Source: Phyto melanocephala
Lineage: Eukaryota; Arthropoda; Insecta; Diptera; Rhinophoridae
Direction of reading: 5' to 3'
DNA length: 64,000 bases
NCBI GenBank assembly: GCA_941918925.1
Contig: OW799236.1
Location: 100,642,562-100,706,561 of the forward strand
Part shown: positions 26,238 through 37,870 of the stretch, in pieces
Layout of the letters: each line of letters begins with the position of its first letter
Position numbering within the stretch: the first letter of the stretch is position 1
The notes under the pieces: model-generated
What the model was told of the DNA's origin: nothing
Seen by the model: the letters and a program-made list of their open reading frames with translations, nothing else
Database searches by the model: none
Program-made: the position numbers and the translations under genes

Positions 26238-26254
26238 TCGGCACAGCCGAATAT
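26238..26254. repeat. Perfect 7 bp stem hairpin ATTCGGC/GCCGAAT
   Basis: ATTCGGC ACA GCCGAAT near the right end of the composite repeat. The same stem occurs near 59746, and a one-mismatch form near 31838. It marks a shared terminal module: the complement of this end and the start of the 59.73 kb repeat both read AACAAGTAA, then CTATATTCGG. Confidence 0.7.
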
Positions 26255-28205
26255 AGTGCTCTTACTTGTTTTTTCCTGTGTTTGTAAAAAATCGTACCAT
26301 AATATATTTATTATTAAAACAATTTCTATAAATCAGAAAACGTATTAAATACTTTTCCACAATATTGTAAGAAATTTATTTGTTGTTTTAAAAGAAAATT
26401 TTAAATAAGAAAAAGGTATAAGGAAAAAAATTTTTTAATAAAATTTTATCAAAACTAAAAAGATTTATTCCCTAATCATTTTAAACAAAATATGTTAGTG
26501 CATATAAACTTAAAAGCCATATCTATCATTAAGAAAATACACAGGAGGGGATACAAAATTTATAATAGTCAAATAGAAAAAGGCCTTTTTATTTTACTTG
26601 TAATGAGTACTTTTGTCCTTAAGATTAACTTATTGAAATCTAAGTAAGTCAACTGTTTTCATGTCAGTGAGTTTTGATATTGGGCAGCCAAACAAATATC
26701 AACGGTAAAAAGTCTATATTAAGATATAATTTATATATTATAATATTTTTTACAATAATTTTAGTATTTCTTAATTAATTTTATTTTATTTTAAAACCGG
26801 TTAACCGATTTTTTCATAATTTTCAAAAACCAACCAGTTTTTTCGAATTCTGAATTTTTGAAGACCGCTTTGTTAAAAAAATAAATAATCTATCACCCTA
26901 GTAGCACGTAGTAGTGGGTAAAATTTTAAGTTCTTGAAAGCGATAAAGAGGTAATGTTGATGGATGTTCTTTTACATCTTATAGGATTGTTAAAACTTGC
27001 ACTAAAGAATGAAGTTTTTAATATTTCCCAATTATGTCAAGCATAAAACAACTCATTTGATAAACGTCAAAAAGTTTGGTGATTAAAAATTTATTATTAA
27101 TGATCAAATGATCTTTCTAGAACTGCAAATTTTAGAGGACCGTTTGTTATCTTTCGATGTTTATAGACTTCATATCTACTTAAAAAGACTCTTTAAGTGC
27201 TTTTCTGTTTTGTAGTTCTACTTTTGGTCTTCAAGTTTTTTCAGACAGCAGGTTAGTACTCTTTAAAATATGAAGCTTAAGACTCAGCTATAGTTGTATA
27301 GTGATTAAAAATTGGTTACTAAAAACCAAATGCTTTTTTCGGAAATCCAACTGTTGAAAGACTTTTTTCCTTTTTCGAGGCTTAGAAAATTCACTAATCC
27401 TTAAAAGAACTCATTTAAGTTGAAATAATCCTAGTTTTGTTCTTGCGTTTTGAAAAGTAGTTTGTTGGTACCCAGACAAAAAACTGGAAGTAGTGCAAAG
27501 TAAATTATAATTTCGAGACTTCTTAATCAATGGTGCAATATCATTCATTCTAAATGTCTCTATTAATAGAAAAAAATTTTTAATAAATGGTGTGCATAAA
27601 AATGAATGCAACATGATGTTAAATACCTTAAACAGTTCTTGTAAATAAACAAAATCAACTCGTGAAACATTGGATGCTTTTCACCAAATATGCATGAGTT
27701 CTATGTACTTATTAAAATAGAGAGCAGTTCATTAATATAAGTAGGTAGTTAGGCTGGTGAAAAATTATCTTCACGCCCTCAAGAAACCAATACAGTTCAC
27801 TGTGACGTTGTGTCATTTATATATATTAATGTACACACATGATCTCCAATGACACGGTAATGTAAAAATCAATTATGTGTTTTCACCGAAATTAAATTAT
27901 TTCGTCACCAGTTCAACCCCAGCTAAATGACATTTATGTCATAGGTTGTTTTTTTTTTGGCTGTATAGTATTGATATATAATACGGTTTATGAGCTCCTC
28001 TCGTGCGAAAAGAGTCGTGTCCATTTTTTAGACACTGAAACTATTTGCTTAAATATTTGAATTGGTATAGCCTCAATTAAATAATAACCGGATGGAACGA
28101 CTTATAAACAAATTATATTTATAAATTTAAATGCTATTAGAAACTAATTGGCTATATTTCGCCAAAAAGTAAAAATATCTTGAATTTTTGAAGATAGAGT
28201 TAATA

Positions 28206-28466
28206 TATCGATGCCTGACTTCCTCAACCTCGTATCTTAAAAAAATACGGGCTTGCCTTTTTCATATCAAACGATTGTTTCATGCTTTAACTAAAAATGA
28301 TTAGTATATTATTACTACTTATATACATAAATACAATCACTTCCTTTATAATTGCATTTAAACTTTTAACCAAACACCGAAGTATAAAAAGATGAACCGT
28401 TTTTTTTTCTCTCCTGAAAAATTTTGTTTTTTAAGATACGAGTTTGAGGAAGTAAGGCATCGATAT
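28206..28466. mobile_element. Small inverted-repeat element (MITE), copy 2
   Basis: Second copy of the element at 2819-3073, in opposite orientation. Both ends here read ATATCGATGCC inward, followed by TACTTCCTCAA/GACTTCCTCAA and CTCGTATCTTAAAAAA. The interior matches the complement of copy 1 with modest divergence. No coding capacity. Confidence 0.8.
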
Positions 28467-28742
28467 GTTTTAATATAATAAGTTTGTTTAGCGTACCTAG
28501 AGGTTGTTTGTAAGGAAAATTTGTTTTCTAAACATCTTTTTAATCTTTCGAAAATATATAAATATTTTTAAAATACGACACCCTAGCCAATTTAAAAATC
28601 CATCAATTATTTTAATTTCTAAATAGCTATTGATATATTGATGGTTTATACTGTTAAATGAAAGACTTTTTTAGATTTTCATAAGCAAAGGTGATTTAGA
28701 TTTCTGTGAAATAGATTCTGTAACTAAACATTTTGATAAATA

Positions 28743-28824
28743 AAATTAAATCTAATTTTAATCCCTTATGGAAATTTTTAATTAATTATTATTTGGGCTT
28801 CTTTTTAAACACAGATTAGCCCAA
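28743..28824. repeat. 83 bp repeat, copy 2
   Basis: Same block as 22738-22820, about 145 bp left of the piggyBac element at 28970. Family not recognised. Confidence 0.7.
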
Positions 28825-28969
28825 CAACAAAACATTGTTGTATTATAAATATTCTTCATATAATTAGTGACCCGCTGCGTATGATGAATATTTAATACAA
28901 TACTTTTATATGAAATATTACGTATACGCAATGTTTCAATAAACGCGAAGTAAATATTTTGTAAGTTCT

Positions 28970-30699
28970 TTAACCCGAATAAACCCAACGTAACCATATG
29001 GTCACACACATAATGGGCCTAGAAAAATAAATCTATAAATTCGTGTGATCCCCCGATTTTAATGAGTTTACGCTTATTCGCTTCATAAACTATGTGTGCT
29101 GCTGCAAAATGCATTTTTCTATCAGTGAGAGTGTTATTGTTAGAGCAATTTGATGTTAAAACGTGGTGTAAAAAAAAAATGTTAAAAAACGTGAAAACGC
29201 ATTACTACAAAAAGTAAGTAAGCAATAATTTGTATGAAATAAGGGTTTTTTGGTTTAAAACAAATATATTTTGTTTGCCAATGAATTAAACTAATGATTG
29301 AAAAATGTGATTTGTAAGTTTTCAAACATTTTGGATGTTAGTTTGAACAGTTTTTACCATTGTGACCGTATGGTCACGCTGGGTAAGATTTCAAAAAATA
29401 CTTTACTATTATTTTTACGGCGCTAAGTATAGAAGAAGCCATAGATTTCATAAATGAATTTTGTGATAAAGATGAAAACGAGCCTGTTGCTGCCTTTTAT
29501 ATACTCCCACCTGAAGTTAAAAGTGGCATACTTAGTGGTGCGGATGACGCTGATGAGGATGATGTTGGAATGCCAGTTGACATTTCTGTTGGCCAACTAA
29601 AATCATCTTGTGAACTGGTTATGAGCAATGTCAGACGCATTGATACGCTTGATGGCCTGGAAGTTAGTGATGACGAAGATGATTTAATGCTCAGAAACTC
29701 AGAAATTACCTTGGAAACTTCCAGCACAGTTTTGGGTTTAAATTGACATCATCAGGTCATCGACATCAGCAGCTGCTGCAGTGTTAAATAGTTTGCAAAA
29801 GGTTAAACCAACCATATCAGTGAAAACCGTTTACCCAAAAATTGCCCCATTGCAGACAAAAAAATCATACAGAAGAAAGCACGAGGCTATGTAGAATCCA
29901 TTAAAGTGAAGGAGACCGATATTGTGTTAACAAACTGGAATGACAACGCTGTTGTAAATATAGCATCGAGTGTATATGAAAAAAGTCCTATTTGGAATGT
30001 TCAACGGTAGAGAACAAAAGAAAAAAATTTATGTTTAACAACCATGTGTAGTTAAAGAATATAATAACTTTATGGGTGGTGTAGACCGAATGGATCAGAA
30101 CGTCAACATTTACAGAATTGGAGTCAGAGGAAAAAAGTGGTGGAGCAGCATATTCACATGGCTGGTTGATGGTTCGCTACATAAAGCATGGTAACTTCAC
30201 CGCTCGGTTAATCCTGATATGCCACAACTACAGTTTAGACGACAGATCGCTCTTATTACTGCAAACATCTTGGAGAAAATTCAAAATCTCTTGGCCCTCA
30301 CAAAAAGGAATCTTTACAAGAAACTCTGCGCTATGATAGAAAACACCACCTGCGCCCATGTGCAAAAAGGAAACGTTGTGCTGCCGATAGCTGTACTTCT
30401 GTTGGGCGCACTGAATGCTCAACATGAGATGTTGGGGTCTGCGTCAAATGCTTTATTAATTATCATACCCAATTTGATATATAAAAAATAAATAAATAAT
30501 AAAATGTATAACAAATATTGCTTTATTTTTTCATGTTTAAACTAACACAGTTACTCTTAATCATACCCAAAGTGACCATATGGTCACACCAAATATCTCG
30601 AGGTACAAAACAACGAGGAGAAAAAAAATTGCATTTATCCGCCCTATTAAATATTTCTGAAAAAATGGAAAAAAAAAGTTCTGGGTTGATTCGGGTTAA
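28970..30699 (+). mobile_element. piggyBac-type element, TTAA-flanked, internally deleted
   Basis: TTAA stands at both edges (28970-28973 and 30696-30699). The inverted ends are CCCGAATAAACCCAACG and, on the complement of the right, CCCGAATCAACCCAGAAC. A 16 bp palindrome GTGACCATATGGTCAC lies at 30572-30587. One-mismatch forms lie at 28990-29005 and 29362-29377. TTAA duplication and short CCC ends are the hallmark of the piggyBac superfamily. At 1.73 kb it is shorter than intact elements (about 2.3-2.5 kb), and its transposase is broken. Confidence 0.92.
29420..30486 (+). pseudogene. piggyBac transposase pseudogene
   Basis: Three blocks in different frames are visible. The N-terminal acidic block (29420-29746) includes LSIEEAIDFINEFCDKD and LDGLEVSDDEDDLML. 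A central block around 29.87-30.01 kb includes VLTNWNDNAVVNIASSV, matching the 'W.DN..V...S' region. A late block from about 30.07 kb contains GGVDRMDQNVNIYRIGVRG and KKWWSSIFTWLVDG, the conserved 'GGVDxxDQ' and 'KKWW' regions, ending in a cysteine-rich tail (CTSVGRTECSTCDVGVC). The middle of the catalytic domain, including the first two catalytic aspartates, is missing. Confidence 0.88.
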
Positions 30700-31431
30700 A
30701 TTCAATTTTAAATTTACATTAATATTAACGATATAATAAGCACATTTAGAAACCTAATTACTAATAATATTTGTTTTCAGCAAACGTAATTGTTTATAAG
30801 CCCTTAATTAGGGATTACAATTCGAAGAGAATTATAAATTTTATCAGTGAATATTTAGGTAAATATTTGTAAATGATTTATTTAAATATCATTGAATTTT
30901 TTCAAACAAACAAAAAAACTTCCACTAAAAACCAAACACAAAAATTTCAAATGTAAAAATAAATTAAAGAAAAGAAATTAATAAAATTTATATTTGTAAA
31001 ATTTGTTTGTTAAATAGGGGGCGGACAACCAAAACTATGGGAAAAATAAGAAGGGATTTAATTATTTATAATTTCAAAGGCTAATTTATTAGCACTTATT
31101 GTTAGTATTTTTTTTAGTTTTTATAAAATATTGCTAATTTAAAGTTTTTATTTAAGTGGCCTAACAATATAACATATTTATAGAAAAGCTTTAATTTAGC
31201 AAAATTTATTAAACAAAATCCATTTAGATTTATATGCAATACTTTTTTAACATTAATTAAAACAGGATCAAAATAAAAAATGTATTTGTTGACATTAGGC
31301 TTAATGCCATGCACAAATAGTTTTTATTTTGCTAGTGAATAAAATTTTAAAAGGAGGGATTTAGTCAATTGGATTTGGTTTTTTTGATTTTGAATGAATG
31401 GGGATGTTAGTCATGTAAAACAAAATTTTAC

Positions 31432-31673
31432 CATGATTACAGCGCCGCCCGCTATTATAACACGGGCCGTATGGGAGACTTGTCCCTCACCATTGCGTGC
31501 AATGCAAGTATATTCTCCGATATCCTCGTGTCGTATTGTGGAGATCCGTAATTCGGTGCCATCATTAAAGATGCCAACAGTAGGCGAAGGATCAACGGGA
31601 TTAGCATCTTTGTACCATAGAATTTCGGGTGTGGGTGTGCCATCAGCTTGGCAATTTAATATAATTGAATCAC
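31432..31673 (-). CDS. tutl: turtle (tutl) exon: Ig domain 2 (C2/I-type)
   Basis: This is the next exon of turtle. The acceptor tttttgcag, after a good pyrimidine tract, precedes GTGATTCA. Joined to the last G of the upstream exon it restores the glycine in VNLG-DSIILN. The 242 bp exon carries the Ig domain 2 core: the first cysteine in ILNCQADG, the invariant tryptophan in EILWYKD, and the second cysteine in HEDIGEYTCIARNGEG. It ends ARVIIAGGAVIM before a gtaaaa donor, in phase 0. No stop codon or frameshift is seen. The donor is weaker than consensus. The next Drosophila exon would begin with the valine after VIM, and I did not find it below this point. Confidence 0.93.
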
Positions 31674-32417
31674 CTGCAAAAAAGAATTAAATAATATATT
31701 TACATTCATGTGTTGAATTTAAGTAAAATATAAAGTGATTTAAGTAAATTATTCAATAAATTATAAAGAATTTATTGAGTGCAGTTTGCTATGAGCCGTT
31801 TTCAAAAATAAACAAATATAATTCCTTTTTAATTCGGTATGGCCGAATCATTATCAAAATTTTAGGATTTGATTGCTCCATATCTCATATCTGGCCTAAA
31901 TTGCTGTAGTTTTGATTACAAACTGTTCAGAGTTGTCAAGACGTTTCCCGGAATAATTAAAAAAAACATTTTTAATTTTTTCGGGATGTTGAAATCATTT
32001 TTTTTTGTTTGTTTTAAAATTATCCTAGAAATCAGTTATTTTTTTTCATTTTATTTACTTGTGTTAAATTTTCCTAGTCCATATAAACAACTTTTGCTTT
32101 ACAGTGGTTTTCGTTTGCTTATTTGTTAATAAAAATAAACTTAAAGAAGCCTCAACATATTGCACGGACCTATGTTTGTTATCAATTGCTAGGAAATATT
32201 TGGTAGGGAATCACTGTTTCAATTCAGTACAATCACCCAATAACTTTCCTAAATATGAGCCATTAAACAAGGCCACCTTTTATTTTTCCCATATTCTTTA
32301 TAGATATGTTTATTGCTAGTTTTACATATTAAATGTTTCTTAAGGATATCTTTAATACATGTTTGTTAATCGATCACTAATCCTTAAATTTACTGATATT
32401 GTCGTAATAGAATATCT

Positions 32418-32990
32418 ATTATGACAATAATCTTGATTATGAGAAAGATGATGACAAGAAAAGCTACACTGAAGATGATCCAGTGCAAATTCAGCTGCAC
32501 GAGCGACTGTATGCATTCATATGGTTGCTTATTATGACTGGTACCAACCACAGTAATGGCGAAAGTATTTTAGATTTGTTGTCGGAAGAAAATTGTCCAG
32601 TTTATTGTGCTACAATTGGCATCAATCGATTTCAAGCAATATTGCGATTTATAAGGTTTGATGATGTAAACAAAAGAGAAATTCACCAACAAACTGACAA
32701 AGCTGCATCAATCTCCTAGTTGGGATTATGATGTACTATAATTTTGAACGCCAGCTCGCCAAAAAGCTATGTATGCCTGTCGTTGAAAGTCGGCCAGTCA
32801 AGGTTCAGATAATGCGCCACTCCTACACGAAACTTGGAATAGTTTTGTAAGTACGGCAATGCAAGAAGGAGCAGGTGTGCGGAGAAAATCCAAGTTTAAA
32901 GCTGCTTTTTGTATTATATTTACGACAAGCACAGAAGACGTACTCTCAACACATGCTTTACTTGTAAACGGCCATCATGTATGCAAAATT
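32418..32990 (+). pseudogene. piggyBac-type transposase relic, second lineage
   Basis: The plus strand reads IQLHERLYAFIWLLIMTGTN with LDLLSEENCPVYCATIGINR and FQAILRFIRFDDVNKR, the N-terminal part of the piggyBac transposase fold just upstream of the catalytic core. It stops at 32719. A C-terminal scrap follows in another frame (LNNFERQLAKKLCMP). The intervening catalytic region is deleted. Inverted ends and TTAA borders were not found, so element limits are unknown. It belongs to a different lineage from the copies at 28970 and 47736. Confidence 0.75.
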
Positions 32991-34916
32991 TAAGAAATTA
33001 CTTTGTATGTGAAATTTGCAATAATTGCGACGAAACTCTAATTTAAGTTATAATAAATAAAATAAAAACATAAATTTACATAAAAAACAAGCATTCTTTA
33101 ATATGTATAGTCAATTCATACAAATGCATTAGTGGCCACATCTGAACTTGAGTATACGTTCTTGGGGGTCTCGACTTTAGAAGCTCATAGCTCCTTAAAG
33201 TCTTGATCTAATATAATAACTGAGGTGCTAGTTAACGCAGATTTCATCAAGTTTCTTAGATCTAAAGTTTCAGTAAAAAAGCGTAAGCCGTTCAGAAGGT
33301 GCATTACTCAGAAGTGTCAATGGCCACACCTGTACTCGGGTATAAGGACTAGAGTTAAAAATATAATATTATGAATTGATTTTAATTAAACGACTGATAT
33401 TTTAAATTCTTCTTAATTTTAATTACAAAACAAACTAAATAAATATTTATTTTTTATTTTATATTTAAAAAAATTGGTCTTTGTATTTGTTAAAAAATTG
33501 CTAAAACAATTCATGTGTGTACTTCTCTGCAATCCAATTAGTTACCCTAAAGCTTAAATAGCAGACTTCGTTGCTATTTTCGTAACAAGAACAGAAAAAT
33601 GTGATGTATTTTTGGAGTTTGTTTGTAAACGTTTACCCTAAAGCCCAGTTAAACATAGATTTAGGAAATCTTTTCTATTTTTTATATATTTTATGCTAAA
33701 TTTTTGCTTTCTTTGCTAAAGGCTCGTAGTTTGTTTGACTTCACAAACTGTAGACGTAGTGAATATGCAACAAAATATTTATGATATAGATAAATATTAG
33801 AAAAAACACACAAAAATGGCAATGGATTCGGTGTCATTATCAAGAAGTGAACTTAACAAACTTATACTTGAATATTTAAATATATAGTAATTAAGTGTTA
33901 CGGCTTGCATATGGTATTAACTGTACACAGTCCTCCACTTGTTGCAAAAAGAGCTTCTAAAAGGTGTCTCTGTTAAATAGTGTGTATGATTTTCAAATTG
34001 CTTTTTGTATACATTAAGATACATTTAGTTAAGACACGTATTGTGTAAAGATGTCAGTTGCTTTTGGTTATCTTTTTGTAAGACCATTGTTATTGCTATT
34101 CTTATTTGAGGTTTTATTTTATATGCAACCGCAATTAACTTTACCAATTTTTTTAAAGAATTTTGAGAAATTTTTGTCTTAAATAAAATATTTGTGGCTA
34201 GATGAAAATTTGCCTCCAGAAAATAGTTTTTATGAATTTATGTGTCCATTTTTTACGATGCTGCCCCTATATTTGAAATTATTTTATTTTATTTCATTAA
34301 CATCTATTGTTTTTTTGATTTTATTATATTTTTTTTGAGAATTTGGCTTATCTTTTATGTTTTTTATATTCGTTTATACGTAGTCTTAGATTTCTTATTC
34401 TAAATTGGCTTTAATTTTATTTTCTGCTTTCTTTCATACTACTTTTGGTCTTTATAAGTCTCTTTGTAAGTCAGTTGGTATTTTTACGTTCCGCTTTTCT
34501 ATTGAACTGTCAAACAACTGTCTATTTGAAATGTCTATTTGACCATTTATCTTTTTGAGATCTTTAAGGGACAGGGAAAAAAAATACAAAGAAAAAGTTT
34601 AACAGCTTGACACAACCACAAAAAGGTAATTTGTAAAAGAGAAAAAAAAAGAAAAAAACGACATGAAAGAACAGAAAGATTCTAAGGCAAGCAAAATATT
34701 TTCCGTAATAAATTGATTGCAGATAGGGAAACTTTAAAAAAAGCTTAAAAATTTAAAGAATTTAAATTTAAAGATTTAAATATGCAAAAATGCGCCAAAG
34801 GTGTATAAAAATTTTTGTGGGCATTAGTTTTTTTTTTTATAAATTACAGATTTAGTTGTAGAATTTGTTGAAAATTTTCCGTATGAATACTCATAAACAA
34901 TTACGACTCTGATATA

Positions 34917-35780
34917 AAGGTGATTTTTTATGAATTAAGTTTTTCGGGCTGGCAGCCTTGGTTGGCAATTGTGTCCAACCTTTATCTGTGAAAGTGAAAA
35001 GTGTTCAGTATACTCTGCCATTTCATGATGGAGGAACTCTAGAGCGAGCAACGACTCCAATTCGTTGAAACTTATTATCAAAACTCATGCTCTGTGAGAA
35101 ATGTCATCGACCTAGTGAAATGAATCGACCTAGTGAATCAACAATTCGTTCTTTTATTACAAAATCTTACACCTAATTTACTTTGGTGGACATTAAACTG
35201 CCGACCCGCATTCGTAGAGTGCGTACCGAAGAGAATATTGCAGTCGTAGTGACCAGTATTAATGAGAATAGTGAAATGTGAGTTTGTCGCCAATCTCAGG
35301 TGTTGGGCATATAAAATCCAATTCGCACAAGAATTGAAGCCGAATGACCTACCAGAACGTCGAATTTTTGGAGAATGGGCCTTACAACAGCTTGATGGAA
35401 ATCCACTGTTTTATCGAAAAATTGTGTTCAGCCGTGAGTTGTGTGAGTTGGCCGCGAACATCATGTGAATTGACGCTGCTTGACTATTTATTGTGGGGTT
35501 ACGTGAAGTCGTTGGTCTATTTGGACAAGCCAAACACGATTGAGGCCTTAGAGGATAACATAACACGTATTTTTCATGGAATACAGGCCGAAATGTTCGA
35601 AAAAGTGGTGCAAAATTGGAGCTTACAAATGGACCATTTTAACCAGAGTCGGGGGAAACATTTATATGAAGATATTTTTAAGAAGTAAATGGCAAAGACA
35701 ATTTATCGATTTTATTAAACATTTTTATTATATGATGCAAGTTTGAGTGTTTTATTAGATTGTTAATTTAATTTAACTAC
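34917..35780 (+). mobile_element. Tc1/mariner-type relic, transposase in pieces
   Basis: Near the start QRLQFVETYYQNSCSVRN is readable in one frame, a typical N-terminal helix-turn-helix opening. RRVRTEENIAVVVTSINEN follows. Later pieces are DLPERRIFGEWALQQLDGNP and, in the next frame, TSCELTLLDYLLWGYVKSLV with KVVQNWSLQMDHFNQSRGKH. In the third acidic position CELTLLDY has glutamate where SCDLTPLDY has aspartate. The segment with the first catalytic aspartate is missing. The boundary positions are approximate; a partner for the left end was not found. Confidence 0.72.
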
Positions 35781-36103
35781 GCTTAAACAATCACGCGTTA
35801 TATATAGTTTTCTAAAAATGCCAATTCATACATAACTTAAATTTTTGCGTGCGACAGCTGTATAAGTATCAGTTTCTCTGAAAACGACGACGATAAACGA
35901 TCTCTAATGGAAATTTTTATTAGTGTTTGCCAGTAACATCTGCACAAATATCTCTTCAGTACTGAACACAAATTTAGTTTGATTGTAATATCGCCAAAAT
36001 TTCAACTTATGGTCACCTAAGTATTTTATATTATTTTAGTAACTAACCTGAAAATATTTAAGTTAAAATAAACTTAACACAAATGGACAGGATAATTTTT
36101 GAA

Positions 36104-36292
36104 AAAGGTGCCCCAATAGACTAGTAAGTAGTGTACTGGTTTGCTAATCTGGGGGTTGCGGGTTCTATTCCCGCCAGAGACTCTGGTCTTTTTCAATACA
36201 ATGGAAAAATCATCTCCGTTACTCACCTCGGTTAATTAAATTGGTGTTTAATTTGTAATTCTATTGTAATAAAAATAAAAATATTTAAAAAC
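36104..36292 (+). mobile_element. tRNA-like SINE candidate
   Basis: GGTTGCGGGTTCTATTCCCG followed by CC forms a perfect T-arm: GCGGG/CCCGC around a TTCTATT loop, overlapping the pol III B box. Upstream GGTTTGCTAATCT resembles the anticodon arm of tRNA-Ser(GCT), and the A-box region is degenerate. No complete cloverleaf folds, so this is not a functional tRNA gene by eye. A non-tRNA body follows and ends in a GTAATAAAAATAAAAAT tail, as SINEs do. Confidence 0.5.
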
Positions 36293-37628
36293 GATAAGTT
36301 TATTTTCGGAACTAGACCACCTCTACAGACCAACTCCTGACCACTGATAAAACCATTAAAGAGACAAAATTAACCTAAAATATTACTTATAAAAATAAAC
36401 TTATTTAATAGCTTTTATATTAAGGTCACTCCTACAGCCCTCATATATGTTATACTTTGAGTGGCTGAAATCTTACGTTAAAATGAAAATAACTGATTTC
36501 GTATTTTATATTTTAGCTTGACCCATAGTTAGACTCTAACTTCAATTTCTGGTTATTTATAACATGAACTCATTTGTAAAAACACTCTCGAAATAAATCA
36601 TCCTTGAACGAAATCTGAAATAACATTTATAAGAATTTAGCAATCTATTTTGTTTCTACATTTATGTGTATTACAATAATTTCTCTTAAGTGCTAATGCT
36701 GTCAACATTCCCTTTCTAAATAGTGCGTAAAAAAATCACCAAAAATATATTTTTATGTATTAAATATATATTGTACAAATACATTTAAACAAATGGCCTC
36801 ATATACATCATAATGACACCTTTTTGCACGATTTTCTTCTAAATATTGATCTACATACTTGGCTACATTCACACATACATACAGTCGTAGATAAATACTT
36901 ACATACTAATATACATATGTATGTCTATATGTGTGTCTATATTTCTGTATATATGTATGTTTGTTTTCATGTAGGTAGCTAGATAGCTTCGTATGATATG
37001 TATTCAGTAGTCACGCGTGTTTGCTGGTAAACATAAAACACCTTGTTTTTTCCATCATATTCAATAACTTCCTTCTTCCTCTCTATCTTTTATTTACAAA
37101 GGTTAACAATTTTTGTTCATCTTAACAAAAAATATAAATTTAAGTAGAAAACCTAAACAAGTAGAGTATAAAAGATATTTTTTTGTACTCTGTATGTGTG
37201 TTAATAGGACTATTACTGCTAAAAGTGTGGTCAGTGTATTTTGGTTTTGTGGTTTGTTATTTAGAAAATGTCATATTATTTTTCAAGGAAATTGTGCTGC
37301 AATCATGTTAAGATATGATATAGTATTTCATTTAAGGTATACAATACAATTTTTTTTATTTTTTATAATTACTACCTGTTAATTAGTTTTTTCCTTTTTT
37401 TTTTTGCTAAAATATTTATTTTTTTTTTAAATCAATAAAAAATTACTTAAATAATTTTTATTATACAATGACTTTAAACCTCAAACAGCTTTGTTTATGT
37501 TTAATTAGGAAACTTATATTTTGTTAAAAATGTTTGCTTTCATATATTTCTTTACTAAATTTTAGGTATATTTGCTTAAAAAGGGGTGAAATTTCTTAAT
37601 ATATATTTACTGTCTAATTCAAGAAACT

Positions 37629-37870
37629 AATTAAAGGTTAATAGAGGGTTTATAAAACTGATTTTCTTTAAGCTATCATAAAGTTGTTATATGTTTTAGT
37701 ACATATAAAAAATAATTAAAGGTTAATAGACAGTTTATAAAACTGATCTTCTTGAACTTGTTACAAAGCTGTTATATGTTTTAATACATATTTACTGTCG
37801 AAGTAAAAAAAATAATTAAAGGTTAATAAAAGGTTTATAAAACCGTTATAAAGCTTCTATATGTTTCTAA
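37629..37870. repeat. Short tandem array, three units of 85-100 bp
   Basis: AATTAAAGGTTAATAGAGGG (or close variants) starts units at 37629, 37714 and 37814. Each is followed by TTTATAAAACTGAT, and by 'GTTATATGTTTTAGTACATA' in the first two. AT-rich and noncoding. Confidence 0.7.

Larger units (their letters stand above)
23794..26275. mobile_element. Composite interspersed repeat with internal tandem array
   Basis: The left end is TTATACCCGCCACCAAAAAA, present twice in tandem (27 bp apart). The right end carries its complement (TTGGTGGCGGGTATAAAA), then a hairpin ATTCGGCACAGCCGAAT and TAGTGCTCTTACTTGTT. The GTCCGTCCGTCTGTCCGTCT block near 23.96 kb is a familiar feature of dipteran repeats. 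The interior has four ~288 bp tandem units and a nested mariner relic. No protein is recognised in the repeat itself. The right-end hairpin recurs at 59.75 kb and, decayed, at 31.84 kb. Confidence 0.6.
1..31431 (-). other. Downstream turtle intron region; mobile elements in AT-rich DNA
   Basis: This is sequence 3' of the Ig2 exon on the minus strand, presumed intron because the conserved exon ends in a donor site. No later turtle exon was recognised. Regions not covered by other entries (roughly 41-2560, 5.5-8.8, 10.8-13.0, 14.1-17.5, 18.0-20.4, 21.5-23.8 and 26.3-28.2 kb) are AT-rich, with frequent stops in all frames. They hold GTT-rich trinucleotide runs around 1.43-1.50 kb, a (GGTT)n tract at 1.70-1.72 kb, small hairpins and scraps of GACGGACGG-type repeat tails near 11.44 kb. 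I see no supported gene in them. Confidence 0.55.

Noticed and set aside
36104..36180. Functional tRNA gene
   Set aside because: The T-arm is perfect but the A-box and D-arm are poor and no full cloverleaf is visible; SINE-like is the better reading.
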